Assembly (NCBI GenBank): GCA_028289725.1
Contig: JANQOH010000158.1
Coordinates: 1-7,219 of the forward strand
Origin: Alphaproteobacteria bacterium
GTDB lineage: Bacteria > Pseudomonadota > Alphaproteobacteria > UBA7887
Direction: 5' to 3'
Length of the DNA stretch: 7,219 bases
The position numbers were made by a program, and so were the translations under genes. Below, piece by piece: positions 1 through 5,568 of this stretch (the first letter of the stretch is position 1; each line of letters begins with the position of its first letter). The notes under the pieces were generated by a model, which saw only the letters and a list, made by a program, of their open reading frames with translations, had not been told where the DNA came from and made no database searches.

Positions 1-109
1 AGACACGGCTCAGTTCGCCCAAGGCGCCTTTGACCGTGACTTGCTGGCCAGCCACCGAGAGCTCGACGCCGCTCGGCACAGCCACCGCATGTTTCCCAAT
101 TCGTGACAC
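1..109 (-). CDS. rplF: 50S ribosomal protein L6, N-terminal part (cut by window edge)
   Basis: L6 binds 23S rRNA near the base of the L7/L12 stalk and the sarcin-ricin loop of the 50S subunit. Only the first 36 codons are present; the rest lies beyond the left edge. The visible product starts MSRIGKHAVAVPSGVELSV, the typical L6 start, and continues with GQQVTVKGALGEL, which matches the first beta strands of the family. The start is GTG (107-109). An AGGAG SD at 116-120 sits 6 nt upstream and shares bases with the TAG stop of rpsH, leaving a 9-nt gap between the genes. Identification rests on the N-terminal match and on its place after rpsH, where rplF is normal in the spc operon. Confidence 0.93.
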   Translation of the reverse strand, partial: MSRIGKHAVAVPSGVELSVAGQQVTVKGALGELSRV

Positions 110-118
110 GGTCGTCTC

Positions 119-517
119 CTAAAACACTCGGCAGAGCACTTCGCCGCCGACATTGGCCGCACGCGCTTCCACATCCGACATCACGCCGCGCGGTGTCGAT
201 AGGATCGATATGCCCAATCCGTTCAGCACGGTCGGAAGATCCTTAATCGACGAATAAACCCGCCGACCCGGCGTCGACACGCGGCTGATTTCTTGGATTA
301 CCGGTGAGCCTTCATGATATTTGAGCTCGATTTCGAGAAACGGTTTTGCCGCTTCTTCGTCGATCCGGCGCCAGCCACGGATGTAACCTTCCTTTTGAAG
401 CACGTCCAAAACATTGGCGCGAAGCTTCGACGCCGGGCAGCGCACTTGATTCTTGTGAATTCGCTGCCCGTTCCGAATACGCGTTAGCATATCACCAAGC
501 GGATCACTCATGGTCAT
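119..517 (-). CDS. rpsH: 30S ribosomal protein S8
   Basis: S8 is a primary binder of 16S rRNA (helix 21) in the 30S platform and, in E. coli, the translational repressor of the spc operon. The product is 132 residues, close to the usual 130 or so. It begins MTMSDPLGDMLTRIRNGQ, parallel to the E. coli form, and ends with the family's C-terminal RNA-binding segment: STPRGVMSDVEAR from residue 107, then GGEVLC. The frame stays open upstream to 625, inside rpsN, but those extra 36 codons resemble no S8. The ATG at 517 is preferred because a GGGAG SD lies 9 nt upstream; a second in-frame ATG at 511 is further from it. The gap to rpsN is 13 nt and to rplF 9 nt. The stop is TAG. Confidence 0.97.
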   Translation of the reverse strand: MTMSDPLGDMLTRIRNGQRIHKNQVRCPASKLRANVLDVLQKEGYIRGWRRIDEEAAKPFLEIELKYHEGSPVIQEISRVSTPGRRVYSSIKDLPTVLNGLGISILSTPRGVMSDVEARAANVGGEVLCRVF

Positions 518-526
518 CGCCGCAAT

Positions 527-531
527 CTCCC
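527..531 (-). promoter_or_regulatory. SD that sets the rpsH start
   Basis: GGGAG on the minus strand, 9 nt before the ATG at 517. Its first G is the last base of the rpsN TAG stop. It supports the 132-residue S8 over the longer open frame that runs back into rpsN. Confidence 0.75.
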
Positions 532-836
532 TACCAGCTCGACTTGACCATGCCAGGGATCTGCCCGGACGATGCCAAATCCCGGAGCGCAATCCGCGAC
601 AGCTTGAGCTTGCGATAATAGCCACGCGGCCGGCCGCTGAGCTCGCAGCGATTGCGGATGCGCGACGGCGCGCTATTGCGCGGCAGTTCAGCCAGCTTCA
701 AGCGCGCAGCGAACCGCTCTTCCATCGGCTGCGTTTCATCCTTAGCGATCGCCTTGAGCTCCGCACGCTTGGCGCCAAACTTGGCAACCATGCGTTTGCG
801 CTTCTTATTCCGCTCGACTGCGCTTCGCTTAGCCAT
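531..836 (-). CDS. rpsN: 30S ribosomal protein S14 (zinc-independent long form)
   Basis: S14 sits in the head of the 30S subunit next to S3 and S10 and assembles late. The product is 101 residues, the length of the long C-minus class. It has one cysteine (Cys64) and no CxxC pairs, so it should not bind zinc. The diagnostic C-terminal motif RCELSGRPRGYYRK is at 63-76 and the C-terminus is MVKSSW. The N-terminal half is rich in Arg and Lys, as expected for an rRNA-binding extension. The ATG at 836 follows a GGAGG SD with 7-nt spacing. The gap from rplE is 48 nt, the longest in the window, and holds only this SD as a recognisable signal. The stop is TAG. Confidence 0.98.
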   Translation of the reverse strand: MAKRSAVERNKKRKRMVAKFGAKRAELKAIAKDETQPMEERFAARLKLAELPRNSAPSRIRNRCELSGRPRGYYRKLKLSRIALRDLASSGQIPGMVKSSW

Positions 837-884
837 ACATCAACCTCCAAATCTGCCGGCCGCAACACGCGCCCGGCCACCGAT

Positions 885-1424
885 CTATTTCGTGAACGGC
901 ATTTTGAACCCCTTTAACAGGGCTCGTCCTTCATCATCCGTGCGGGCGGTGGTGACAATGACGATGTCTAGTCCGCGCACCGCATCAACCGCGTCGTAGT
1001 CGATCTCAGGAAACACGATCTGTTCCTTGAGACCGAGCGCGTAATTTCCGCGTCCGTCAAAGCTGCGCGGCGACACGCCGTGAAAATCCCGAACGCGCGG
1101 CAAAGCGATCGTGATCAAGCGGTCGAGAAACTCGTACATGCGATCCCGGCGCAGCGTGACTTTGCAGCCAACCGTCATACCTTCACGCAGTTTGAAGTTC
1201 GCGATCGACTTCTTGGCGGCCGTCGTGACCGGCTTTTGACCGGAAAGAGCCGTCAGATCGCTTTCCGCGCCCTGGATCAACTTGCTGTCACGCGCGGCTT
1301 CACCGACACCCATATTGACGACGATCTTTTCCAGCTTCGGCACCTGCATCGGGTTGGTGTATCCAAACTCCTCGCGCAGAGCCGCCTTGACGGTGTTTTC
1401 ATAGTGATCCTGCAATCGGGTCAT
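885..1424 (-). CDS. rplE: 50S ribosomal protein L5
   Basis: L5 binds 5S rRNA and helps place it in the central protuberance of the 50S subunit; it also contacts P-site tRNA and S13. The product is 179 residues, the same length as E. coli L5. Family segments seen in order are NPMQVPKLEKIVVNMGVGEA, GQKPVTTAAKKSIANFKLREG, RMYEFLDRLITIALPRVRDF and GRGNYALGLKEQIVFPEIDYD. The open frame could begin at a GTG at 1439, which overlaps the rplX stop, but that start has no SD in place. The ATG at 1424 has GGAGG 5 nt upstream and gives the normal N-terminus MTRLQDHYE. The gap from rplX is 11 nt. The start lies inside a possible RNA hairpin at 1403-1451 that could be a target for S8 feedback. The stop is TAG. 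Confidence 0.97.
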   Translation of the reverse strand: MTRLQDHYENTVKAALREEFGYTNPMQVPKLEKIVVNMGVGEAARDSKLIQGAESDLTALSGQKPVTTAAKKSIANFKLREGMTVGCKVTLRRDRMYEFLDRLITIALPRVRDFHGVSPRSFDGRGNYALGLKEQIVFPEIDYDAVDAVRGLDIVIVTTARTDDEGRALLKGFKMPFTK

Positions 1425-1451
1425 TCTTGCCTCCGTCACCGATCGATCACT
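1403..1451 (-). promoter_or_regulatory. Possible S8-responsive hairpin around the rplE start
   Basis: Seen: a perfect 7-bp inverted repeat, AGTGATC at 1403-1409 against GATCACT at 1445-1451. Nested inside it is a 5-bp repeat, ATCGG at 1415-1419 against CCGAT at 1439-1443, which a G-U pair (1444 with 1414) would extend. In the mRNA this makes a two-part stem with a 4-nt one-sided bulge (1410-1413). A 19-nt loop (1420-1438) carries the rplX stop, the rplE SD and the rplE AUG. Known: in E. coli, S8 represses the spc operon by binding mRNA at the rplX-rplE junction. Inferred: this could be the equivalent site. Short repeats can arise by chance and no covariation was examined, so confidence is low. 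Confidence 0.33.
1430..1434 (-). promoter_or_regulatory. SD that sets the rplE start
   Basis: GGAGG on the minus strand, 5 nt before the ATG at 1424. It lies downstream of the alternative GTG at 1439, so it cannot serve that start. It sits in the loop of the proposed hairpin at 1403-1451. Confidence 0.8.
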
Positions 1452-1759
1452 TCGCCGGAGCGGCGCGCGACACGAACTTTTCGCCCGTCCTCAAGCACTT
1501 GGTACCCGACGCGGGTCGGTTTCTGGTCCTTCGGATCCATCAACGCGACGTTCGATATGTGCAGCGGCGCCTCTTTGTCCATCAAACCGCCGGGATGCGT
1601 TGGCGTCGGTTTGGCGTGACGCTTCACCATGTTCACGTCGCGCACCAAGACGCGCTTCTCTTTCGGCAGTACGCGGATCACTTCGCCGCTTTTGCCCTTC
1701 TCGCGCCCGGTCAACACAACGACCGTATCGCCCTTCTTGATTTTGAACTTTGCCGCCAT
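1436..1759 (-). CDS. rplX: 50S ribosomal protein L24
   Basis: L24 is an early-assembly protein that binds the 5' domain of 23S rRNA near the exit of the peptide tunnel. The product is 107 residues. The KOW motif is clear at residues 6-33 (KIKKGDTVVVLTGREKGKSG and onward). It is followed by NMVKRHAKPT, GGLMDKEAPLHISNVAL and the C-terminal strand GRKVRVARRSGEVID, all usual for L24. The ATG at 1759 overlaps the rplN stop by one base (TGATG) and has a GGAGG SD 7 nt upstream. A GTG directly before it (1762) would add only one residue and sit just 4 nt from the SD, so the ATG is preferred. The one-base overlap suggests translational coupling to rplN. The stop is TGA. Confidence 0.97.
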   Translation of the reverse strand: MAAKFKIKKGDTVVVLTGREKGKSGEVIRVLPKEKRVLVRDVNMVKRHAKPTPTHPGGLMDKEAPLHISNVALMDPKDQKPTRVGYQVLEDGRKVRVARRSGEVIDR

Positions 1760-2127
1760 CACAACACCTCCGGCGCGAGCGACACGATCTTCATGAACTG
1801 CTTGGCTCTGAGCTCACGCGTCACGGGTCCGAAAATCCGTGTCCCAATCGGCTCGCCCTGGCGGCTGATCAACACCGCCGCATTATTGTCGAACCGAATG
1901 GCGCTGCCGTCCGGGCGACGAATTTCCTTGGCGGTCCGGACGATCACCGCGTGATGAATATCGCCCTTTTTGACGCGACCGCGCGGGATGGCTTCTTTGA
2001 CAGTGACGACAATGATGTCGCCCACCGAAGCGGTGCGGCGACCGGCGCCGCCCAATACCTTGATGCACTGAACCCGCCGCGCGCCGGAATTGTCGGCGAC
2101 ATCCAGGTTGGTCTGCATCTGGATCAT
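1759..2127 (-). CDS. rplN: 50S ribosomal protein L14
   Basis: L14 is a highly conserved protein on the interface side of the 50S subunit that takes part in bridges to the 30S, and it is the target of the silencing factor RsfS. The product is 122 residues, close to the universal length. Hallmarks are MIQMQTNLDVADNSGARR at the N-terminus, the basic segment AIPRGRVKKGDIHHAVIVRT, then DNNAAVLI and GTRIFGPVTRELR. It opens the spc part of the cluster. An AAGGA SD is 8 nt before the ATG. The 47-nt gap from rpsQ is where E. coli has the spc promoter, but I see no convincing -35/-10 pair here. The TGA stop overlaps the rplX start by one base. Confidence 0.98.
   Translation of the reverse strand: MIQMQTNLDVADNSGARRVQCIKVLGGAGRRTASVGDIIVVTVKEAIPRGRVKKGDIHHAVIVRTAKEIRRPDGSAIRFDNNAAVLISRQGEPIGTRIFGPVTRELRAKQFMKIVSLAPEVL
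1767..1771 (-). promoter_or_regulatory. SD that sets the rplX start
   Basis: GGAGG on the minus strand, inside the last codons of rplN. It is 7 nt from the ATG at 1759 but only 4 nt from the adjoining GTG at 1762, which favours the ATG. Confidence 0.7.
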
Positions 2128-2170
2128 GGCAGGGTTCCTTCAAGCTGAGGCGGGATGCGAGCGACCTGGA

Positions 2171-2182
2171 GCGCCTAGGCGC
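2171..2182. repeat. 12-bp perfect palindrome over the rpsQ stop codon
   Basis: GCGCCTAGGCGC reads the same on both strands and contains the TAG stop of rpsQ. As RNA it could fold only into a 4-bp GC stem with a CUAG loop, with no U-run after it, so it is not a rho-independent terminator. It is probably a by-product of GC-rich codons around the stop, and no function is claimed. Confidence 0.4.
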
Positions 2183-2411
2183 CGTCGGCCACCACCTCCC
2201 ACCGCTTGGATTTCGAAATCGGCCGGCATTCCTGAATGCGCACCGTGTCGCCGACCTTGGAACGATTGCTCGGGTCGTGCGCCGCGTATTTCTTAGTCTG
2301 CCGAATAAACTTCTTATACAGGGCGTGTTTGAATTGACGCTCGACGCGCACGACAACGGTCTTGTCGCCTTTGTCGCTTACCACCTGGCCCTGAAGGATT
2401 CTCTTAGGCAT
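2175..2411 (-). CDS. rpsQ: 30S ribosomal protein S17
   Basis: S17 is an OB-fold protein and one of the first to bind the 5' domain of 16S rRNA during 30S assembly. The product is 78 residues, within the usual range. The first strand pair shows as GQVVSDKGDKTVVVRVER up to residue 25, and the family signature GDTVRIQECRPISK is at 54-67. The start is the ATG at 2411, 4 nt after the rpmC TAA. There is no good SD at the normal distance: the upstream bases read GGGTAAATAAGTAG. Translation therefore probably depends on ribosomes finishing rpmC. The TAG stop lies in the middle of a 12-bp GC palindrome (2171-2182). Confidence 0.97.
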   Translation of the reverse strand: MPKRILQGQVVSDKGDKTVVVRVERQFKHALYKKFIRQTKKYAAHDPSNRSKVGDTVRIQECRPISKSKRWEVVADGA

Positions 2412-2415
2412 CTAC

Positions 2416-2625
2416 TTATTTACCCGCTTCCGCCGGCGCCGACGCGCGCTGGCCCATCACCGTTTTGATGCGCGCAATGTCCCGGCGGACCTGCCGAACG
2501 CGCGCCGTGTTTTCAAGCTGACCCGTCGCCTGCTGAAACCGCAGATTGAACTGCTCCTTCTTCAGGTCGAGCAACTGGCTCGACAATTCGTCGTCGCTTT
2601 TCGCGCGCCACGTCTCGGCCGCCAT
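2416..2625 (-). CDS. rpmC: 50S ribosomal protein L29
   Basis: L29 is a small helical protein beside L23 at the tunnel exit, in the area where trigger factor and the signal recognition particle dock. The product is 69 residues, slightly longer than E. coli L29 (63). The family core is visible as DELSSQLLDLKKEQFNLRFQQATGQ, with LKKEQFNLRFQ at 21-31, then the second helix RVRQVRRDIARIKTVM. Together these form the two-helix antiparallel hairpin. The C-terminal residues RASAPAEAGK are a short Ala-rich extension. The ATG lies 3 nt after the rplP stop, with a GAGGAG SD about 9 nt upstream that sits within the end of rplP. The stop is TAA. Confidence 0.97.
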   Translation of the reverse strand: MAAETWRAKSDDELSSQLLDLKKEQFNLRFQQATGQLENTARVRQVRRDIARIKTVMGQRASAPAEAGK

Positions 2626-2628
2626 GTC

Positions 2629-3048
2629 CTAGGACTCCTCGCCGATACGACTGACAAACCGCGTGCCCATCGGCAATTTTGCGGCGCCGCGCTCAAACGC
2701 TTCGCGCGCCAACGACGCCGGCACACCATCGAGTTCAAAGACGATGCGGCCCGGCTTGACCCGCGCCATCCAATATTCCGGCGTGCCTTTGCCTTTACCC
2801 ATGCGGACTTCCGTCGGCTTTTTGCTGACCGGAACGTCCGGGAAGATGCGGATCCACATGCGCCCGGCACGCTTGATGTGACGGGTCACGGCTCGACGCG
2901 CGGCCTCGATCTGACGCGCGGTGACACGCGCCGGTTCGGTCGCTTTCAGGCCGTAGGCGCCGAAATTCAGCGTCGTACCGCCTTTGGCGTTGCCGTGAAT
3001 GCGGCCCTTGTGCGCCTTGCGGTACTTGGTGCGTTTGGGACTTAACAT
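2629..3048 (-). CDS. rplP: 50S ribosomal protein L16
   Basis: L16 is a late-assembling 50S protein that contacts the A-site tRNA elbow and helps shape the peptidyl transferase region. The product is 139 residues, close to the family norm. It begins MLSPKRTKYRKAHKGRIHG and contains the signatures ARQIEAARRAVTRHIKR (from residue 44), MWIRIFPD and VRMGKGKG at 81-88. Arg82 aligns with the arginine hydroxylated by the oxygenase RoxA/YcfD in E. coli; whether it is modified here is unknown. The C-terminal helix is LAREAFERGAAKLP. The ATG at 3048 has a GGGAG SD 7 nt upstream, within an 18-nt gap after rpsC. The stop is TAG. Confidence 0.98.
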   Translation of the reverse strand: MLSPKRTKYRKAHKGRIHGNAKGGTTLNFGAYGLKATEPARVTARQIEAARRAVTRHIKRAGRMWIRIFPDVPVSKKPTEVRMGKGKGTPEYWMARVKPGRIVFELDGVPASLAREAFERGAAKLPMGTRFVSRIGEES

Positions 3049-3066
3049 CCTATCTCTCCCGCCAGC

Positions 3067-3747
3067 CTAGGCTCGCGCGCCTTGAGCTTCGGCCCGCCGG
3101 CGATCCTGCGCCATCGGGTCGTGCTCCATGATTTCGCCTTTGAACACCCAGACTTTCACACCACACGCGCCATAGGCCGTCTTCGCCGTGGTCGTGCCGT
3201 AGTCAATGTCCGCCCGCAAGGTGTGTAGCGGCACGCGGCCTTCGCGATACCACTCAGTGCGCGCAATCTCCGCGCCGCCGAGCCGGCCGCCGCAGTTGAT
3301 CCGAATGCCGAGCGCGCCCAAGCGCATCGCGGACTGCACCGCCCGCTTCATCGCGCGTCGAAACGCAACGCGGCGCTCCAACTGCTGAGCGATGTTCTCC
3401 GCCACCAACTGCGCTTCAATTTCCGGCTTGCGAATCTCGACTATGTTGATGTGCACTTCGCTTTCGGTGAGCTTGGCAACATCTTGCCGCAGCTTCTCGA
3501 TGTCCGCGCCCTTCTTGCCGATCACCACGCCCGGCCGCGCCGTGTGGATCGTCACACGCGCTTTCTTCGCCGGCCGCTCAATGACGACTTTGGCGACACC
3601 GGCTTGGCTCAACCGCTTGGTCAGGTAGGACCGGATCTTGAGATCTTCATGCAACAGGTCGCCATAGTCGGTATCGGCATACCAACGCGAGTCCCAGGTC
3701 CGATTAACGCCGAGCCGCAGCCCGACCGGATTGACTTTTTGACCCAT
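3067..3747 (-). CDS. rpsC: 30S ribosomal protein S3
   Basis: S3 lies at the mRNA entry channel in the 30S head and takes part in mRNA unwinding together with S4 and S5. The product is 226 residues (E. coli has 233). It starts MGQKVNPVGLRLGVNR. A type II KH domain follows, with its GxxG loop as GKKG at 77-80 inside PGVVIGKKGADIEKL. The C-terminal domain has GGRLGGAEIARTEW, REGRVPLHTLRADIDYG and VKVWVFKGEI. Arg130, Arg131 and Lys134 match the residues linked to helicase activity in E. coli (131, 132, 135). The end is a short basic tail. The ATG is 2 nt after the rplV stop, with GGAGG 7 nt upstream. The stop is TAG. Confidence 0.98.
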   Translation of the reverse strand: MGQKVNPVGLRLGVNRTWDSRWYADTDYGDLLHEDLKIRSYLTKRLSQAGVAKVVIERPAKKARVTIHTARPGVVIGKKGADIEKLRQDVAKLTESEVHINIVEIRKPEIEAQLVAENIAQQLERRVAFRRAMKRAVQSAMRLGALGIRINCGGRLGGAEIARTEWYREGRVPLHTLRADIDYGTTTAKTAYGACGVKVWVFKGEIMEHDPMAQDRRRAEAQGARA

Positions 3748-3749
3748 CG

Positions 3750-4127
3750 CTAGTCCTCCTCGCGCTCGCGCACCACCACGGTGATCCGGCTAAACGGTTT
3801 GGTGATACGCCCGGCACGACCGCGGGCGCGAGCACGCCAGCGCCGCATGGTGAGCGATTTGCCGACATAGGCTTCGGCGACGATCAAGCGATCGACGTCG
3901 AGATTGTGGTTGTTTTCCGCGTTCGCGATTGCGGACTGCAGTACCTTGCGCACGTCGCCAGCGATCCTGCGGCGCGAGAAAGCGAGCTGGGACAGCGCCT
4001 TTTCCGCGCTCAAACCTCGAATGCTCTCCGCCACCTCATTCAACTTCTGCCCGCTCGTGCGTAAGGTACGGGCCATGGCCATGGCCTCGTTTTCCTTAAG
4101 TCGCCGCTCGCCAGCCTGCTTGCCCAT
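3750..4127 (-). CDS. rplV: 50S ribosomal protein L22
   Basis: L22 binds all domains of 23S rRNA, and its long beta hairpin lines the narrow part of the peptide exit tunnel, where macrolide-resistance changes and stalling-peptide contacts are known. The product is 125 residues. The globular core shows as RTSGQKLNEVAESIRGLSAEKALSQL in pieces, then the conserved VLQSAIANAENNH and VAEAYVGKSLTMRR. The tunnel hairpin is the basic RRWRARARGRAGRI at 95-108, followed by KPFSRITVVV. Its N-terminus begins MGKQAGERRLKENEA, resembling alphaproteobacterial L22 forms that carry a lead-in before the core. The ATG at 4127 is 2 nt past the rpsS stop, with GGAGG 8 nt upstream. The stop is TAG. Confidence 0.97.
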   Translation of the reverse strand: MGKQAGERRLKENEAMAMARTLRTSGQKLNEVAESIRGLSAEKALSQLAFSRRRIAGDVRKVLQSAIANAENNHNLDVDRLIVAEAYVGKSLTMRRWRARARGRAGRITKPFSRITVVVREREED

Positions 4128-4129
4128 AC

Positions 4130-4408
4130 CTAAGCCCTCCGCGCCTTCTTATCGGCGGCGTGGCCGTGATAGGTGCGCGTTGGCGAGAATTCGCCCAGTT
4201 TGTGGCCGACCATGTTTTCGGTCACCAAAACCGGAATGAACTTTTGGCCGTTGTGAACGCCAAAGGTCAGACCAACAAATTGCGGCAAGATGGTTGAACG
4301 GCGCGACCAGGTCTTGATGACCTCCTTGCGCCCGCCGCCATGAGCGGCCTCGGCCTTCTTGAGCAAATAGCCGTCGACAAACGGCCCTTTCCAAACTGAT
4401 CGCGCCAT
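4130..4408 (-). CDS. rpsS: 30S ribosomal protein S19
   Basis: S19 is in the 30S head, pairs with S13, and contacts the 50S through the intersubunit bridges. The product is 92 residues, equal to the common length. It begins MARSVWKGPFVDGYLLKK and has IKTWSRRSTILPQFVG from residue 31 and VHNGQKFIPV at 51-60. The highly conserved end MVGHKLGEFSPTRTYHGH is followed by a basic tail. The ATG at 4408 is served by AGGAG at 4416-4420, 7 nt upstream. That SD is built into the TAG stop of rplB (TAGGAG), so the ribosome ending L2 stops on the start signal for S19. The gap is 10 nt. The stop is TAG. Confidence 0.98.
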   Translation of the reverse strand: MARSVWKGPFVDGYLLKKAEAAHGGGRKEVIKTWSRRSTILPQFVGLTFGVHNGQKFIPVLVTENMVGHKLGEFSPTRTYHGHAADKKARRA

Positions 4409-4418
4409 TCCTAAGCTC

Positions 4419-5258
4419 CTAGCGCCGCTTCTTCGCGCGATGACGGCTGCGCAAAATGAGCCGGTTCGATGCTTTGTTCGATCGGGTCCGCTTACCCTTG
4501 GTCGGCACGCCCCACGGCGTCACCGGATGGCGACCACCGGAACTCCGCCCCTCACCGCCACCATGCGGATGATCCACGGGGTTCATGGCAACGCCGCGCA
4601 CCTTGGGCCGGCGTCCGAGCCAACGCTTGCGCCCGGCCTTGCCCAGATTGGTGTTTTGATTATCCGGGTTCGAAACCGCGCCGACCGTCGCCATGCATTC
4701 GCCGCGCACCATGCGCTGCTCGCCCGAAGAAAGCCGCAGCAGAGCGTATCCGGCATCCTTGCCGATCAACTGCGCGTAGTTGCCCGCGGCGCGCGCGATC
4801 TGGGCGCCCTTGCCTGGCTTCATCTCAATGTTATGGATGATCGTGCCAACCGGCATGTTGCGCATCGGCATGGCATTGCCCGGCTTGATATCGACCTGAT
4901 TGCCGGACACCACCTGATCGCCGACGCGCAAGCGCTGCGGCGCGACAATGTAAGCAAGCTCACCATCATCATATTTGAGCAAGGCGATGAAGGCACTGCG
5001 GTTCGGGTCGTATTCCAAACGCTCCACTGTGGCCGTCACATCATATTTCGTGCGCTTGAAATCGATCACCCGGTAGCGGCGCTTGTGGCCGCCGCCACGA
5101 TGCCGCGCGGTCATGCGACCTTGATTATTGCGCCCACCCGACTTGGTGATGCCCTTGGTCAATCCCTTGACCGGCTTGCCCTTGTACAGCTCCGACCGGT
5201 CGATCAGCACCAATTGGCGCTGCGACGGCGTCATTGGGCGGAAATTCTTCAATGCCAT
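4419..5258 (-). CDS. rplB: 50S ribosomal protein L2
   Basis: L2 is the largest and among the most conserved 50S proteins, required for subunit association and peptidyl transferase activity. The product is 279 residues (E. coli has 273). The N-terminal part has SGGRNNQGRMTARHRGGGHK and YRVIDFKR; the OB-like domain has VERLEYDPNRSAFIALLKY; the SH3-like domain has AGNYAQLIGKDAGYALLRL. The C-terminal loop MNPVDHPHGGGEGR contains HPHGGG at 230-235, whose first histidine corresponds to the essential His229 of E. coli. The end is a strongly basic tail (RSRHRAKKRR). The ATG at 5258 has a modest GGGAAG SD 6 nt upstream in a 16-nt gap after rplW. The stop is TAG. A 298-codon open frame on the opposite strand here is only a shadow. 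Confidence 0.98.
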   Translation of the reverse strand: MALKNFRPMTPSQRQLVLIDRSELYKGKPVKGLTKGITKSGGRNNQGRMTARHRGGGHKRRYRVIDFKRTKYDVTATVERLEYDPNRSAFIALLKYDDGELAYIVAPQRLRVGDQVVSGNQVDIKPGNAMPMRNMPVGTIIHNIEMKPGKGAQIARAAGNYAQLIGKDAGYALLRLSSGEQRMVRGECMATVGAVSNPDNQNTNLGKAGRKRWLGRRPKVRGVAMNPVDHPHGGGEGRSSGGRHPVTPWGVPTKGKRTRSNKASNRLILRSRHRAKKRR

Positions 5259-5274
5259 GGCGCGCTTCCCAGAC

Positions 5275-5568
5275 TTAGATGCCAGCCGTGTAATCGAGGC
5301 TCTGGCCTTCGGCCAAGGTCACGATGGCTTTCTTGACATCCGACCGACGGCCAAGGCGACCGCGGAACCGCTTCACCTTGCCTTTGGTCTTGATCGTGTT
5401 GACACTGGTTACCTTGACGCCAAACAGGCTTTCGATCGCGGCGCGAATTTCCGGCTTCGTGGCGTCTTTTGCGACACGGAACGCGAACTGATTATGTTCG
5501 CTGAGCTCCGTCGATTTTTCCGTGATGATCGGGCTGATCACCACATCGTAGGCGCGTTCCTGGTTCAT
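5275..5568 (-). CDS. rplW: 50S ribosomal protein L23
   Basis: L23 sits at the tunnel exit and is the main docking site for trigger factor and for the signal recognition particle. The product is 97 residues. It begins MNQERAYDVVISPIITEKS; Glu17 in the TEKS motif matches Glu18 of E. coli L23, the residue central to trigger factor binding. Next come QFAFRVAKDATKPEIRAAIESLFGVKV and a basic loop, IKTKGKVKRFRGRLGRRSD (59-77), which enters the rRNA. The ATG overlaps the rplD stop by four bases (ATGA), a classic coupling arrangement. A GGAGG SD lies 10 nt upstream, inside the last codons of rplD. The stop is TAA. Confidence 0.98.
   Translation of the reverse strand: MNQERAYDVVISPIITEKSTELSEHNQFAFRVAKDATKPEIRAAIESLFGVKVTSVNTIKTKGKVKRFRGRLGRRSDVKKAIVTLAEGQSLDYTAGI

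Noticed and set aside
518..625. N-terminal extension of rpsH back into rpsN
   Set aside because: The extra 36 codons lie out of frame over the end of rpsN, match nothing in S8, and a properly spaced SD precedes the ATG at 517.
829..840. Three-codon open frame ATG TAT GGC TAA (minus strand) overlapping the rpsN start
   Set aside because: Its ATG is only about 3 nt from the SD, while the rpsN ATG has ideal spacing; so short a frame is expected by chance.
837..884. The 48-nt rplE-rpsN gap as a site for a small gene or RNA
   Set aside because: It is too short; apart from the rpsN SD I see no start, stable hairpin or other signal.
2128..2174. Possible spc promoter between rpsQ and rplN
   Set aside because: E. 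coli has a promoter here, but the best -35-like TTGAAG has no acceptable -10 at a normal distance. The gap shows only the rplN SD.
2171..2182. Palindrome at the end of rpsQ as a terminator
   Set aside because: It allows only a 4-bp stem with no following U-run, and the operon must be read through here.
1883..2356. 157-codon minus-strand open frame spanning the rpsQ/rplN junction
   Set aside because: It is out of frame with both S17 and L14, which are complete and clearly recognisable; its Arg/Ser-rich product is typical of a shadow.
4440..5336. Open frame of 298 codons on the plus strand
   Set aside because: It lies opposite rplB, L2 being unmistakable on the other strand. It is a GC-rich shadow with no SD and no recognisable domain.
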